From: Lytechinus variegatus
Lineage: Eukaryota; Echinodermata; Echinoidea; Temnopleuroida; Toxopneustidae
Assembly (NCBI RefSeq): GCF_018143015.1
Contig: NC_054741.1
Span: 61,563,197-61,627,196, forward strand
Reading direction: 5' to 3'
Length of the DNA stretch: 64,000 bases
Shown here: positions 12,201-23,800 of the stretch, in pieces
Layout of the letters: every line of letters begins with the position of its first letter
How positions within the stretch are numbered: position 1 is the stretch's first letter
Position numbers and translations under genes: made by a program
The notes under the pieces: generated by a model
The model's database searches: none
Told to the model about the DNA's origin: nothing
What the model saw: only the letters and a program-made list of their open reading frames with translations

Positions 12201-15200
12201 CTAGTAACCTGATTCATTCCCCATCAAAGTTTTTAAAGTACTTGTGGAAATTAAATCTGATCCAATTGCATGTTTTCTTTAGATGCACAAATCACCTTAG
12301 ATGAGCACTTATGCTTATTTTATTTTTTCTCTCCTTCTGATATGATGCACCGGCGTTGTGCAGCGCCATCTCGTGTTGTAATTTTGTACAGTTACATTGT
12401 TGTCATGGTGATCATGGTCATACGATCGGTGCGACAATCATGACAATGAATGGGGACAATGATCACAACGCCTATTTCCTTTCTTTGATACAATCTAATG
12501 CCGATAATAGTAAACAAATTATGTTATACTTAAGAATTTAAGTATACTTTTCGACAGCTAACTTACACAAAAGATTAGCTTATAGTCCCAAAACTCGCCC
12601 TGGTACACGTGGTGGGGGTGGTGTAGGCTTATTACTCGTCCATCACAGGCACAGCGCAGTGCATGTGCAGCGCATTTGCAATGGTATTGCATGAATTTCC
12701 AAAAGTGTATTCAACTAAATAACTGAATTGAATTGAATTCAAAGACATAAGATCAATAATGACAACTACAGGTATCATTATTGAACAGTGAAAATTAGAA
12801 CAGAACATGAAAATTAGAATAAAGTTATCATTTGCATGCATTAATTGTTACATAAGATCACTAAAAAGAAAAAATCTACAAAACATTAAAATATACTTGT
12901 ATACAGTTTTTGGTAACCCAGGGTACAGCGCAAAAAATAAAATAAATAATTCAACAAAATGGCAGATTATTATTTGGTACTTCAGGGTACCAAATACTGC
13001 ATCATATAACTAATTGGGGGGGGGGTTGATGCAGGTGGACCACTACGCTGGGGATTCCCCCTACTCTTATACTAATAGTGCAATGAGTTCTTAACGTGCA
13101 AAGGTGGTGACTCTCTTCTACACAAGGCCTCCATTTAACATCATATCCGAGGGAGGGGGGGGTCCACTGTAACATAGCCTGCATCTATGGAACATGGGAG
13201 GGACACACAATGCAGGCTTCAGTCGTTTGCCCGGGGTAGACTTGAACCCACATCCTTTGGTTCGACAGGTAGACATTTTACCAACCGAGTTAACTCACTC
13301 CTCCTTTTTGTGAATTATGACCTGTATAATGTTTAAGAATTACTTTGTTTCTGTATTTCTTTCAGGATGTTTCTATGTTTATTTGCTGGAGTTAGTAATC
13401 CAACACTACCCAAGGTATGTATTCTATCACATACACATAAACATAGTGAAAGACAAGATACTGAAGTAATGAACACTTGGTACTTGTCATGTACACTGTT
13501 CCTCTTACAATACCAGCAGCATTTGGTACCGGTACAATAAATGTCTAGATTTTTTATGACTGCTCTTAAAGTTAAAGTTCTAAGGAGTTACTTTTCCAGT
13601 GAACTCAACTGTCCAATATTGAATTGTATGTACATGTTCCTTTCATTTCCCCTAGCTTTTCCTATACTTTTAGCACATAGGGACATGCAGTTTGCGATAT
13701 GTGATGCACTATAAAAAAAACTCAAGTACTATTATTATTTTTATATCATTATTGGTTGATTGACCTATTGAGACTAGTGTGCAAATCTTTTCAAGGAGGA
13801 AGATGAGGAGAAGGAAGGGGTGGGGAGGAGAGAGAGAGGATCTAAGAAGGAAGGAAGGATGAGAGGATCCATAAGGAGTAGAGGTGTAAAATGAGGGGAA
13901 AGAAGGCAGATTAGAAGTTGGAAATTATGATGATGGTAGTGATTAATTATCAAAGGTCAAGTCTACCCCAACACAAAATATTGATTGGAATAAAAAGAGA
14001 AAAAATCTTAACATGAATTTCATCAAAATCGGATTTAAAATAAGAAATTTATGACATTTAAAGTTTTGCTTAAATTCGCAAAACAGTTATATGCACATCC
14101 TGGTCTGTATGCATATGAGGGGACTGAGGACATCACCAACTCACTATTTCTTTTGTTTTTCATTATATGAAATATGAAATGTTTCAATTTTTCTCCTGAT
14201 TGCTATGTGAAACAAAGTTGTATTCCTCCCTGAACATGTAGAATGACCATTGTTTAATATTTTGAGGTTCAATCAATAGGGTCCTTATTGTAAAATCTGT
14301 AAAATATGAAATATTGGATACCGTAATTCAAACAATAAAAACAAATCAAATAGTGAGTAAGGGACATCATCCACTCTCAAATTTGCATATCACCGAGTTG
14401 TGAATATAACTGTTTTGCGCACAATAAGTGTAATTTAAAATGCCACAACTATCTTATTTTACATTCAATTTTGATGAAATTTTCAGCATTAAACTTCTTT
14501 GATTTTTCTCTATTTACTCAAATTATTTTTTCCTGGGTGGACTTGACCTTTAAAGATACATTATAATGAGTTCTGTCTTGTTCTAAAGGCTCTTGGTACA
14601 GGTAATGACAGAGGTGTCCCTACCCAGGCTTCCTTCACAGATTCTCGTATGCGATATAGAAACATGAAGGGAAAGAGTGTAAAGAAGAGTAGAGAATGGA
14701 TCAAGGAGAAGAAAGAGCGAAGGAGAAGACAAGGAAAGGGGTGAGTTTTCGTTAATCGGTGTCATCCTGAATATGAATCCTTAATTCCTTTAGTTCCAGT
14801 ATTTGTTTTCTTTCTGTCTTTTAAAAAAAATGTAAATTCAATTGTATTCATTTGTTATTTATTCATTTGATTAATTAATCATTCATACATTTTTTTTTGG
14901 GGGGTGCATGCAAGTTTGGCTGATATGTCAGTTAAATTAACTTATATTTGTAATATATTTGCAGGCGATGAGAAATACTAGAATTCTACAAAGAGAAAAT
15001 ATTCAATAAATTTTGTTGTGAAGTCTTCTGCCTTCATGTCATCTACACAGATCACTTCTATATATTTTGACATTGAACACGGCACTGAACTTTCTCATTG
15101 GCAGCCATTAAATCATCTTGGCTACTCTGATCTTCTTATTGTGTAGTGAAATTCTCTTTTAATCATAGCAGTATGAGACCACTTTCAATTATGATCTCTT

Positions 15201-15569
15201 TATGCTGCAAGAAGTTTATCCATCCCTTTAATATGTATATTATATAATACAATACATTTCTGCATATAATTCTGCTTATGATCACTCTAAGCATACATTG
15301 AATCAAATGTTGTAATCTAGAATCACAAATATTAGTTACAAATCAGATCCACAAACAACATTATGGTGGGCCAAAGCAACCTTATTTAAAATAAACTTTT
15401 AGAAAACCTTGTTAACCATGCAAGGGTAAAGTGTGTTGATTGAGTGATGTACTAGTCATGATAAGTCACTTGTCACAAATTCCTTCTTTCGTCTTGATAT
15501 AATCTTTGCAGAGAGGTGAGGCCAGACTCCAAGTATACAGGAAGGAAACGATCAGGAAAAGCCTTCTGA
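3204..15569 (+). CDS. BUD23: BUD23: 18S rRNA (guanine-N7) methyltransferase, 5' partial
   Basis: SAM-dependent methyltransferase that, with TRMT112, makes m7G in 18S rRNA and supports 40S ribosome export in the nucleus (known for the family). The coding exons, all phase-consistent with GT/AG borders, are 3204-3241, 3766-3861, 5020-5102, 9149-9245, 10075-10171, 12047-12183, 13366-13414, 14589-14740 and 15512-15569. They give 268 residues against about 281 in human. The frame opens with [11 protein letters not shown]. The SAM-binding motif LDIGCGSGLSG spans the junction of the second and third visible exons and is followed by VGLDIS. Next come [19 protein letters not shown] and then [11 protein letters not shown], both diagnostic of Bud23. 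The basic tail [13 protein letters not shown] ends at TGA 15567-15569. About 19 N-terminal residues are missing, probably in an exon left of the window. Introns carry many small transposons. No frame breaks are seen. Confidence 0.96.
4343..4625. mobile_element. Inverted-repeat MITE in a BUD23 intron
   Basis: The ends ACCCAGGGTCATGTCTTAC and GTAAGACAGGGCCCAGGT are imperfect inverted repeats. Both arms continue with GATCAATCA/TGATTGATC-type blocks. No target duplication was confirmed. The element lies between the exons ending at 3861 and starting at 5020. Confidence 0.55.
5165..5707. mobile_element. TTAA-type fold-back element in a BUD23 intron
   Basis: The arms of roughly 180 bp (5165-5345 and 5520-5707) are inverted copies sharing GAATGAAACCTTTGGAA, AAAATCAGACAAATAATGAG and ACTAATGCTATGGAGATCCT. 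The right flank is TTAA (5708-5711) and the left flank is TTAC (5161-5164), consistent with a decayed TTAA duplication. It is non-autonomous. It inserts 60 bp downstream of the exon ending at 5102. Confidence 0.85.
6610..7711 (+). mobile_element. DR1-bearing dispersed element, copy 1
   Basis: This is the longest of three full copies (others at 40446-41397 and 43332-44300, both inverted). The left end is GTCTCACCTGCATAGCAGAG followed by a GGCGGCGGCGGCG run. The right end is CAGGTGAGACGGCCAGAGGC. The inside is made of degenerate repeat units with 192 and 163 bp spacing; each contains a TTCATGAA box, ACTGAACATCCT and AAGGTCAAAGGTCA. It lies in the BUD23 intron 5103-9148. No protein is encoded. 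The class is unclear: terminal GTCTCAC/GTGAGAC inverted motifs suggest a DNA element. Confidence 0.85.
6813..7496 (+). promoter_or_regulatory. Array of DR1 (AGGTCA-A-AGGTCA) sites
   Basis: Perfect direct repeats of AGGTCA with one spacer base lie at 6813-6825, 7005-7017, 7331-7343 and 7484-7496. A one-mismatch version lies near 7168-7180. DR1 is the established binding site of HNF4, RXR homodimers, PPAR/RXR and COUP-TF nuclear receptors. The sequence match is certain; whether any receptor binds here is not shown. Confidence 0.6.
8505..8622. repeat. CT-rich low-complexity tract
   Basis: Long runs of CTCTCT and TTCTTC within a BUD23 intron. This creates overlapping serine/leucine-rich open frames that are not genes. 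Confidence 0.85.
9078..9119. repeat. (AAAT)n simple repeat near an intron end
   Basis: Repeated AAAT/AAATAAAT units directly before the polypyrimidine tract of the BUD23 exon beginning at 9149. Confidence 0.8.
10283..10437. mobile_element. 155 bp MITE in a BUD23 intron
   Basis: The ends GGGCCCTGTTGCATAAAACT and AGTTTTATGCAGCGGGCC are near-perfect inverted repeats, continuing through TTTTTACCTG/CAGGTAAAAA. The interior is short and non-coding. It lies 112 bp past the exon ending at 10171. Confidence 0.8.
13017..13303 (-). mobile_element. tRNA-derived SINE-like element
   Basis: Read on the - strand, 13303-13230 resembles a tRNA. An A-box-like TAACTCGGTTGGT is followed about 40 bases later by a B-box-like GGTTCAAGTCT and then CCCCGGGC. 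The remaining body runs to a G/C-rich end at about 13017 and contains an internal inverted pair (GATGCAGG and CCTGCATC). Together these are the expected parts of a tRNA-derived SINE. It ends about 60 bp before the BUD23 exon at 13366. Confidence 0.55.
13795..13920 (+). repeat. GGA-rich purine tract
   Basis: Almost pure A/G on the + strand (repeated GGAGGA, AAGGAAGG, GAGAGAG) in the BUD23 intron 13415-14588. Confidence 0.85.
13974..14549. mobile_element. TTAA-type fold-back element in a BUD23 intron
   Basis: The arms are inverted copies: ends AGGTCAAGTCTACCC and GGGTGGACTTGACCT, with shared inner blocks around TTCATCAAAATCGGATT / AATTTTGATGAAATTTTCA and GCAAAACAGTTATAT / ATATAACTGTTTTGCG. The right flank is TTAA (14550-14553) and the left is TCAA (13970-13973). 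Partial relatives occur at 26160-26309, 45203-45345 and 54755-54868. The right end is 39 bp from the exon at 14589. Confidence 0.85.
14965..15010 (+). other. BUD23: Candidate alternative BUD23 terminal exon and poly(A) signal
   Basis: A good acceptor (TATATTTGCAG) ends at 14964. Splicing the exon ending at 14740 to 14965 would add only GR and a TGA, and AATAAA follows at 15005-15010. This would give a protein without the conserved basic tail [13 protein letters not shown] found in the exon at 15512. It may be a real minor isoform or chance. Confidence 0.35.
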
Positions 15570-16279
15570 AATTGCCAGTTTGAGGAGTGACTTCTGAGTT
15601 TGCCAATTTGAGGAATGATCTCTTTCACAGCTGCATTCCAAAATGGCATGCACACATGCACACAGACATTGCTATTAATCATGATGAGAGTTCAAGGACG
15701 AACTGATGGAATATTTCAGAGTGGAGAAATTTTGCGGATATTCTCCAGAGGCATTTGCCTAAGTTTATCAAGGAATTCATTCTTTCATCAGTGTGTACAG
15801 GAATTCCTTCCTTGCAGATGATGCGACTATTCTAGGTCTTGATATGGAGGATTTAAGAAGGGGAGATGTTTTGTGGATGTTCTCCAGAAATACTGTCTCA
15901 AGTTAAATAGTCCTGGAATGCTCTCTTTAAACTATATACAGAAACTGCACCTTTATAGAAAATGTTAATCAGAGATCATGAGGAAACATACTAATGAAGG
16001 GTTGATGAAAACTCTTCACAAGATTAACAGAGAACTTAATAGATTTTAAAAGCTTTCATTTGTGACAATACATGCAAATTGCACCCCACAATGTAATGTG
16101 ATTGTCATGATTAAACAGAGTTCTTGTATAGTTATCAACTTATGATATAATGTTTCAGTGCATTTCCAAAGGACTTGGAAATTATTATTATTACCTCAGC
16201 TTTAGCCTGGCAGCCTTTTACAACACACAAGCATTTCAAGGAATTGATATGATATTGAATTTGAAAAAGATGCAATAAA
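15570..16279 (+). other. BUD23: BUD23 3' untranslated region, inferred
   Basis: After the TGA at 15567-15569 there is no further exon. The first good AATAAA downstream is at 16274-16279, which would place the mRNA end near 16295. Short open frames inside are not supported as genes. Confidence 0.5.
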
Positions 16280-16972
16280 AGTCATTTTTTGGGGAAAAGT
16301 AAAAATAATGTTATATGTGCATTCATATAAGAAAAAACAAAACATGTTTTAGCAGATGTATTTTGCAATTTTAAATTTTTTAAAACTGTATTATCGCTTT
16401 TTGGTATACCGGTAATGTACCATTTCTCAAGAATGGAATGGGTTCCAAAGTTCAGGATATAGTTTTTTGTTGTAGTTTTCTGATAAGCAATTCATTATAA
16501 AGTTTGAAAGATACTTTTTTATAGGGCTTTTAAAAAGAAAAATAGAAACATAATTGAGATTTAGCTAAATATCCTCAAATGTAAAATTAAAATTGTCACA
16601 AAGATACAGTGGTTGTAAAAAGATTTGCTGAAATTGGAACTTTAGATGACACTCCAATATAATTCACATTATTGAGCTATTACCTATCAATTCTTTAGAT
16701 AGCCTTTAAAATATTCAAAGGTGGGGATTTCTTTCAAATGATAAGCTGATCTAGAGCTTTGGGGATGCATGTGCTATTGATCAATTACCTTGTTATGTTT
16801 TTTATTTGAAAAGAGATCTATAGATTCAAAGAATATTGTGATTTGTGCTTACTTTGAAATTCAACCATTTTGCAACGGAAGTTGGACCGTTACTGAAAAG
16901 TGCTTCAAGATTTTCATGTCAGTCTTTGGTAGATTTCCTAAAGCTAGGGATGATGCTTGTAGATTTTGTATA

Positions 16973-17829
16973 GGGGAAGGCGGGGTAAGTTGAGCATAGG
17001 GGCAAGTTGAGCCACCAGCCGCAGGCCAATAATGAATGAGTCAGACATTGTGGTGGTGTCATGTATTGATGACCCATAGCATAACCCCTCACCCCACCAC
17101 ATTGTTTCCAACTTTGAAACAAAAAGTTTTTTAGAGGGAAAAATGTGAATTTCAGCCAAAAAAGTAAAAAAGAGTGTGAAATAGATAAGTGCTTTATAAA
17201 CACACACGTCTTTAAATATAATAAAGACATGATAACAACATTATTAGTCCAGGTATGGATCTTCATTCTTGTCATAGTCTTTTATATGATGGATGCATAA
17301 TAAATGTATGGATACAAAATTATCGCACTAAGTTCGGACTGGGGTAAGTTGAGCCAAACAGCATGGGGCAAGTTGAGCCATGGTAATTCCTATGGTAATG
17401 TATCTTAAAAAACAAACAAACCATAAAAATCGATTGAAATGCAGGCTGAAAGGAGCAAATTTACATGAGTGCTCTTTCTCTTTTACAGGATGTTAGTATT
17501 TATAGAGAATTAGCAAGTGAAAAGACTTTAAACAAAAAATTGACATGCTGGTTCTCCCCCATACATTTTGTACATAGTTTTTGTGGCTCAACTTACCCCA
17601 GAAGGTGGCTCAAACTTACCCCATATATGGGGTAAGTTGAGCCATTTGACATCGGTTTTTTCAAAGGTCACGATGACTTTCAGTGTTGGGGTAGAAATTT
17701 ATATATAGGTGGAAAATATTTCAGAAGAATGAAATTTCAAAGCAAAGTACTTATTTCGACAAGATTATTAATCATATCAATTCTAACTTGCAAAAAGCAA
17801 ATACTGTCACAACTTACCCCGCCTTCCCC
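16973..17829. mobile_element. Mariner-like MITE built from GGGGTAAGTTGAGCC motifs
   Basis: The element is flanked by TA dinucleotides (16971-16972, 17830-17831). The ends GGGGAAGGCGGGGTAAGTTG and CAACTTACCCCGCCTTCCCC are perfect 20-base inverted repeats. The motif GGGG(T/C)AAGTTGAGCC recurs inside in both orientations (near 16982, 17000, 17342, 17367, 17590, 17610 and 17629). No transposase is present. TA target sites point to Tc1/mariner. Confidence 0.85.
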
Positions 17830-17831
17830 TA

Positions 17832-18817
17832 ACCATAAATCGATCAGCCTTGCACAGTGTTTGGAACCAGCTGCAGTCCTATTATTTTAGGGTCAGGGAC
17901 TCCATTCATTACATTTTATGTATGATGAATATTTATTTTACTTCTCTCTCCTGCTGTTGGCCAATCTTTTGTCTCTCTGGCTCAGCTATATATCATGAAA
18001 TAAAATTAAAGACTTTTTGAAATGGTGAATGTAATTTTTTTTCTTCTTGACTTGATTAAAGGAAAAAATAATTAGTGACAAAAGGGATGATCACTCCCTG
18101 TATAGTTTGAGAATCACCTTTTATCATACAATTTACATAATTATTGATATTGCTGAATCTAAGAAAAGTGGTCTCTTTTTCTGATTTCCTTTTCTGCCAC
18201 TTCTATCTCAAAATACTGGCTCCACCATTCACACTAGTTTATACACTAATTGGGAATTGTGAAATATTTCCATTTTCGAAACTAAAGATTATTTCAAGTA
18301 ATTTATGGATATGTGTACATGTATGCAGTTGCTGCGCGAAGGGGAAGGGAGGGGGGTTGGGTGATGGGAATATTAGAGAGAGGGAGAGGAATGGCAAGAG
18401 AGTGAGATATTGAGGGTGGAGAGAGAGAAAAAAAAGTGCTTAAGAAACAGATTTGGGAGTGTGTGAAAGAGAAAGAGGGGTCAAATTGATTAAGAGAAGA
18501 AAAGTCAGATAAAAATAAGGAAAATGAGATGGGGGGGGGGGGGGTAAGAGTGGAAGAATCAAGACTTGGGGCAAGAAAAGAACGTTAAAAAAACCCATTA
18601 TGTAAATGCATTTGGATTGAATTCAATTTGAACTACGGGTAAATCAGGAATTTTAAACATCTGAAATGTATCTTTGTTTGCTTTCTTTTCCCCTTTCATT
18701 TTCAATTGAAACTTCCAGGAATCGAAGTGATTTCATTAGCTAATTCAAACAAAATTACAATGAGGACAGACATAAATGGGAAGAGCTTTCTTTCCTAAAT
18801 TAGTCGTTATTCATCAA
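17832..18817. other. No gene; purine-rich tracts
   Basis: Contains GA-rich stretches (18340-18560) and a G run near 18529-18543. The 89-residue open frame there reflects this composition. Nothing else is recognised. Confidence 0.5.
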
Positions 18818-18960
18818 GATATACATTTCTTGATATGGGTACCACCAAACGGTAAAGAATACCCATGTGACAATACTTGTTAAGGGGTGCATTTTTGTAC
18901 TTGTTTAGGGTGCTTTGGTCATGCATGGTATCCACTCGTCGATGGAAGTGCCCCCCCCTA
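18818..18960. mobile_element. Partial copy of the 51.6-52.2 kb element
   Basis: The end GGTATCCACTCGTCGATGGA followed by AGTGCCCCCCCC matches the terminal part of the element at 51620-52193. The preceding bases (TTGTTTAGGGTGC, AAGGGGTGCA) match its subterminal blocks. Confidence 0.65.
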
Positions 18961-19016
18961 GTAACGTCACAAGCAGTCATGTTGGATGACAATGGGATAC
19001 CCATGTATTAGACATT

Positions 19017-19235
19017 GGCCGGTATTCTCAAAGGAGGTTTAGTTAGCCCGGGTTAAAATTTAAACCATGGACTAATTAGCCCGGGCTAAATTTTAGTCCA
19101 TGGTTTAAACCTCGGTGGTATTCACCAACGGTGGACTAACTAAACCATGGTTTAAATTTTAGTCCATGGACTAAAATTTAAACCATGGTCACTGAGCATG
19201 CTCAGTTACAGGATGATTTCTGAGCATGCTCAGTG
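19017..19235. repeat. Left terminal and subterminal repeats of the Harbinger element
   Basis: Contains the outer terminal repeat, an inner copy beginning GGTGGTATTCACCAACGG near 19110, CCATGGACTAA palindromic blocks, and two ACTGAGCATGCTCAGT-type palindromes (about 19190-19235). Tandem subterminal motifs are typical transposase binding sites; binding here is inferred. Confidence 0.7.
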
Positions 19236-19589
19236 CAAACTTTTGTTGCATATTAATCAATTAATTACCGTATTCATGCCGGTATTCGGAGAGCGGGCTG
19301 ATTTTGTCGTCTCGCTTCTAATCGATAGAGAATGAGCGCGTTAGTCAATTACACACACACAAATGCGCGCTAGGCTGGAACGCAGTATTTTGCGCACAGT
19401 ATGCCAGCTCGTCCCGTTTGGAACTCCCCGGCAAAATACAAAATTTTACGCTAATGATATGTTCAATTCACTGACCTTTTTCCTTTTGCTCTTGGATTAG
19501 CGCTGATGGCTAAATTTAAGCGTCGAAAATTCACATTTTCACACTTCTTGCTGATCATAGCTCATAACGTTGCCAGAACTGGCATAATT

Positions 19590-19700
19590 ATGCTTTCGGG
19601 CATAATTTCGACCCTTCCAGCATAATTCATTATGCCGGCATAATTCATTATACCGGCATAATTCATTATGCCGGCATAATTCTGGCATAATTAGCCTTTT
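19590..19700. repeat. CATAATTCATTATGCCGG tandem repeat
   Basis: Three to four near-exact 18 bp units in tandem, each palindromic in part, with further GGCATAATT motifs up to about 19985. They lie inside the Harbinger element. Confidence 0.85.
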
Positions 19701-20404
19701 TTTTTCTGGCATAATTTCGACCCTTTCAGCATAATTTGGGGGCATGATGAGATTTTTTTAAGCAAAGAATCTTGCATGATAATATCATTTTTAGCCTAAT
19801 TTTGATGTATTTGAAGAATTGAAGACCTTTTTTGGGGGGGGGGGTTCTCCTCGTCAAGTTAAGGTTGATGACCTTTTTTTTTTTTTGCTTCTCATTTTTT
19901 TTCCTGCTTCCCAACCTCAAATTTGGGTTCATGACTCTTCTTTTTTTCTTGCATAAGGTTCAAAAACGGTTTGGCATAATTTGATTTTTTTTTCACTGGC
20001 CACACTGTCATAGCTGCATTTTTGAAGTATTATTGGAAAGACGAGATGACGGTCGACGGCCTACCTTCGCTTCGCCACTGCAAATACATTCCTGACGTAA
20101 ATTACGTCACCTTTTCCGCCAGCTGATCGATTTCGGATTTTCTTTTAAGTTTTGAGACAACTGGAATCGATAACTCAACTCATGCGCGTAGCATGCGTTA
20201 GTTTAGATTCTAGAATTATTTTTTTTTCATTCTCAGTTATAACTAGTAAAATCAACTACGATTATTGGACCTAGCTGTAGGGATATGTTGACACGAACTT
20301 TTCATGGGAAAATGGCATGTTTATTATTAAAAAAAAAATCGCCGGTCTCAAATCTAGGCAATTTATTTTCAGTTTTATCAATTGCTTTTAAATTGAAAAG
20401 AGCT

Positions 20405-22571
20405 AGATATTTACTCAGCTACCACCAACAGACCGTCCAATCTACGAATTTGGCTTCCCAAGACTTAACCGTCAACCATCAACCTCTGGAACAAGGTATT
20501 TATCTAAAAGGATTAAGGATTCCTATTCATTGATCTATTAAATATATTCAATAAGCGGAGATGAAAATAAACTTTTTATATCACATACTTGAAATTTGTT
20601 CATTTTATTTCAATATTTGATTTACTCATATTCTTTCTTTCCATCTTGTGGTGTGTGTGTGGGGGGTGTATGTGAATCAGTTTCAACACTTTGGAACACA
20701 TATGTATGAAAATTGATCTGATGAATGTATTAATTTTTCTTCTTTCCGTAAAGATATAGAAATGCATGTAGAAATAACAGGATAATAAATGATAACTATC
20801 AGCCATACATTACTATCCCTTACTCAGCAACAGAATGTCCAATTTTCCCTAACTGACTTAACACCGTCAACCTCTGGAACAAGGTATTTATTCATTTCAA
20901 ATTCATTGCTTCATATATTTTATCAAATATATTAAGTGAGCTTTGATGGCAATTAAAGGAAAATCTAACTTTGTCTGAAAGCAGAAAAATCAAACAATCG
21001 GATAAACTTAAATTAGAATTAAAATGTTAATTGAAAATAATCAAATTAATCACTTTAACAGCTTCAGGTTATTTCAATAGCTAAGCATAACAAAGTAAAT
21101 GGGTAGGGATGGAGATTCCTAAGACTGACTCATGCACCATTCATCAACTGTCATCTTTTTCATCTGCAACTACCTGAAGCAAATATGAATAAAGGATAGT
21201 TAATAAATGAAATTACATCATCTCACAATCTTCCTAACCAATCCAAGTTGATCAAACAATAGTTTACCAGAGTATGGCAAACATTTTAATTCAATGATGA
21301 ATGAAACTCAGGTCACCACATTTATTGAAAAAAAAAACAATTGCTACAAAGCTTGTAATATTCAGAAATTTTAATATGAATTCAACATTTACAGACCAGA
21401 ATTCAAACAGAAGTTGGTATGTAAATAAAATCATCAACCAATAGTCTCTTGGAATCCCTTAGTTTGATTGGCTGTAGGTTTTTACCATGTTAGTTACCAG
21501 TCAGCAGTTCCATGGTTGTAGACCAAAATATGTTAACATATGCATAAAAACACGATTTAATGTTATTTTAATTTATCTTGAATTCATCTACATCAAAATA
21601 GAAATAAATTGCAGGAATTCTATTCCTGAATTCACCCTATTCACTCTTTAAACAACTTATATTGCACTCTTAATTCAAATAGGGAGACTTCAATTCCACC
21701 TATTCTTCCAAGAAAAATTACCAAGCCTACTGGACTTGGATCTACTCTGCAACCAACAACCCCCTCAAGGTATTGCTATTTTATTCAAATACTTTAAAGT
21801 CCATCATATAAATGAATTGATTTTGAAAACTTTTTCATGTGAATTTGCCTTCTTGCAAATATATGACAAAATACATGTGACAATTTAGATAGTGGAAAAT
21901 ACATGTACATTTATAAACACATCAAGAAATTCATCATTAGCCCAATTCTAAGAAAAATTGTGATACCGTACAATGAATTACACATGAATACAATAAACAA
22001 TATTAAATATTATAATAAACAAATAATTAAATACATTACAAAATGAAATATAACTGTAACTTGAAATTGAACAATGCACCACTGTACTTCAAAAGCAAGT
22101 ATCTTCCTTATTCAACAATGAAATAGAACGGAGAAACTAATTTTGTAAAAATTGGGTTGTGATTGAAATGCATGCTCCATAGCACAAAGGACAGAGATCT
22201 TGGGTTACATATTATTTAAACAGTCCAAGATATATTGGGATGAGAACTTGAAAGCTTAAAACCTTGTAGGAAAAACACATTAAATGTTTTTATTCTAATT
22301 AAATCATAGGAATACAGAAACCAGACCATCTGCCAAGAGAAGCTTGCACTATCTAGAACAGCTGGAACCAAAGACAAAGATAAAAGTCTCAGTCCAGCAC
22401 AAGAAGTAATGATTGAATTGGCAAGAGAAGAGCATGCATGGCTCAAACGTGAGCATGAATTACGAGATGAAATCCTTCCGTCAGCTAGAAATACGAACTG
22501 CACAATACAAGGAAGAGGAAGTTCGTAGATCACTTAACAAGGTCAATGCTAATTTGAATTCAGATCCTTAA
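20405..22571 (+). pseudogene. Remnant of the Harbinger Myb/SANT-like accessory gene (C-terminal part)
   Basis: The last exon, 22310-22571, has an acceptor and reads SLSPAQEVMIELAREEHAW, then KREHE, then after a +1 base shift at about 22460 reads MKSFRQLEIRTAQYKEEEVR and ends at TAA 22569-22571. The charged helical tail with EEHAWLKREHE resembles the C-termini of Harbinger Myb/SANT-like proteins. A proline/threonine-rich exon at 21683-21769 (SIPPILPRKITKPTGLGST) joins it by phase, but the joined frame stops early. Two similar exon-like segments end at GGAACAAG|GTATTT near 20493 and 20883. No SANT domain with its tryptophans was found, so the gene is broken and 5'-incomplete. Confidence 0.5.
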
Positions 22572-22939
22572 AACTATTCATTTCATATATTACAAATTAA
22601 TAATTTGGAATAATATAAATATGTGTATTTAACTATGCATGCCATAACATTCTTAGCATATCTACTTGTCTACTACTACTACTGTTCATTGAATCTTAGT
22701 TTAAAAATCCTTTGAAGTTAACTAGAGTATAATTATTTTTTTCCTTCTCATCTACAATGAATTAAGTAGAGGTAGTGTCTGATTCCAGAGAGCCTCTGGT
22801 CTCTTCTCATGATACACTATTGCAATGCAACCATGACATGATAGTTGTTCATATTCTTGGGGTCTTATCTCCTTTTTGCAATTTCAATATAGTAAATTGT
22901 ATTAGCAGCATTTATCTATACTAATCAATTGACAAATGT

Positions 22940-23800
22940 TTGTGTATTGAATTTGTATATACCACATCGGATGAAATATAATATATTCTATACAACAATA
23001 AAATACATATAGTTTACTCATTGCAATTTGAACTCTAGAGTTTATCTTATGCATAGGAATAATCTATATTTCTCAAATAATGGTTGTGTATTGAATTTGT
23101 ATATATCACATTGAGGGAATGGAATATGATTTTCACTTTTTTTTGTTCACATGGTTATTCTTTGCAATTTGAACACAAAAGTATGAGCAGAAATGATATA
23201 TATTTATTGAATGATAAATATTTGTAATGAATTTGTATATACTGCATTGGAAGAATTAAATATAATATATTCTATACAACAATAAAATACATAGTTACAC
23301 ATTGCAATTTGAACTCTAGAGTTTATCATATGAGAAGGAATAATCTGTATTTCTCAATGATAATTGTTTGAGTATCGAATTTGTATATCACATCGGGTAT
23401 AAGCAGAAATAATATATATTTATTGAATGATAGATATTTGTAGTGAATTTGTATATTCCACATTGGAAGAATGAAATATAGTATATTCTATACAACAATA
23501 AAATACACTACTTTGTTCATAATTACTCATTTCAATTGAACTCAAAAGTTTATAATCTACATTTTTCAAATGATAAATGTTTGTGCATTGAATTTGCACA
23601 TCGGAGGAATGGAATATGATATACACTTTTTGTTCACATAGTTACTCTTTGCAATTTGAACATGAGAGTATGAGCAGAAATAATCTATATTCATCTATAT
23701 TTGTATTGAATACCGTATTGGAAGAATGAAATATATGTATATATCAGATTGAAGGAATTAAATTTATATTCTATATGACAAAATAAACAAATTTGTTCAC
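22940..23800. repeat. Degenerate AT-rich tandem repeat
   Basis: Blocks such as GAATTTGTATATACCACAT, TATATTCTATACAACAATAA and TTGCAATTTGAACTC recur at spacings of roughly 70-150 bp in the same order. There are no coding frames. Confidence 0.75.

Noticed and set aside
15473..15821. Frames over the BUD23 3' end
   Set aside because: The + strand frame is in the 3' untranslated region and the - strand frame is antisense to the last coding exon.
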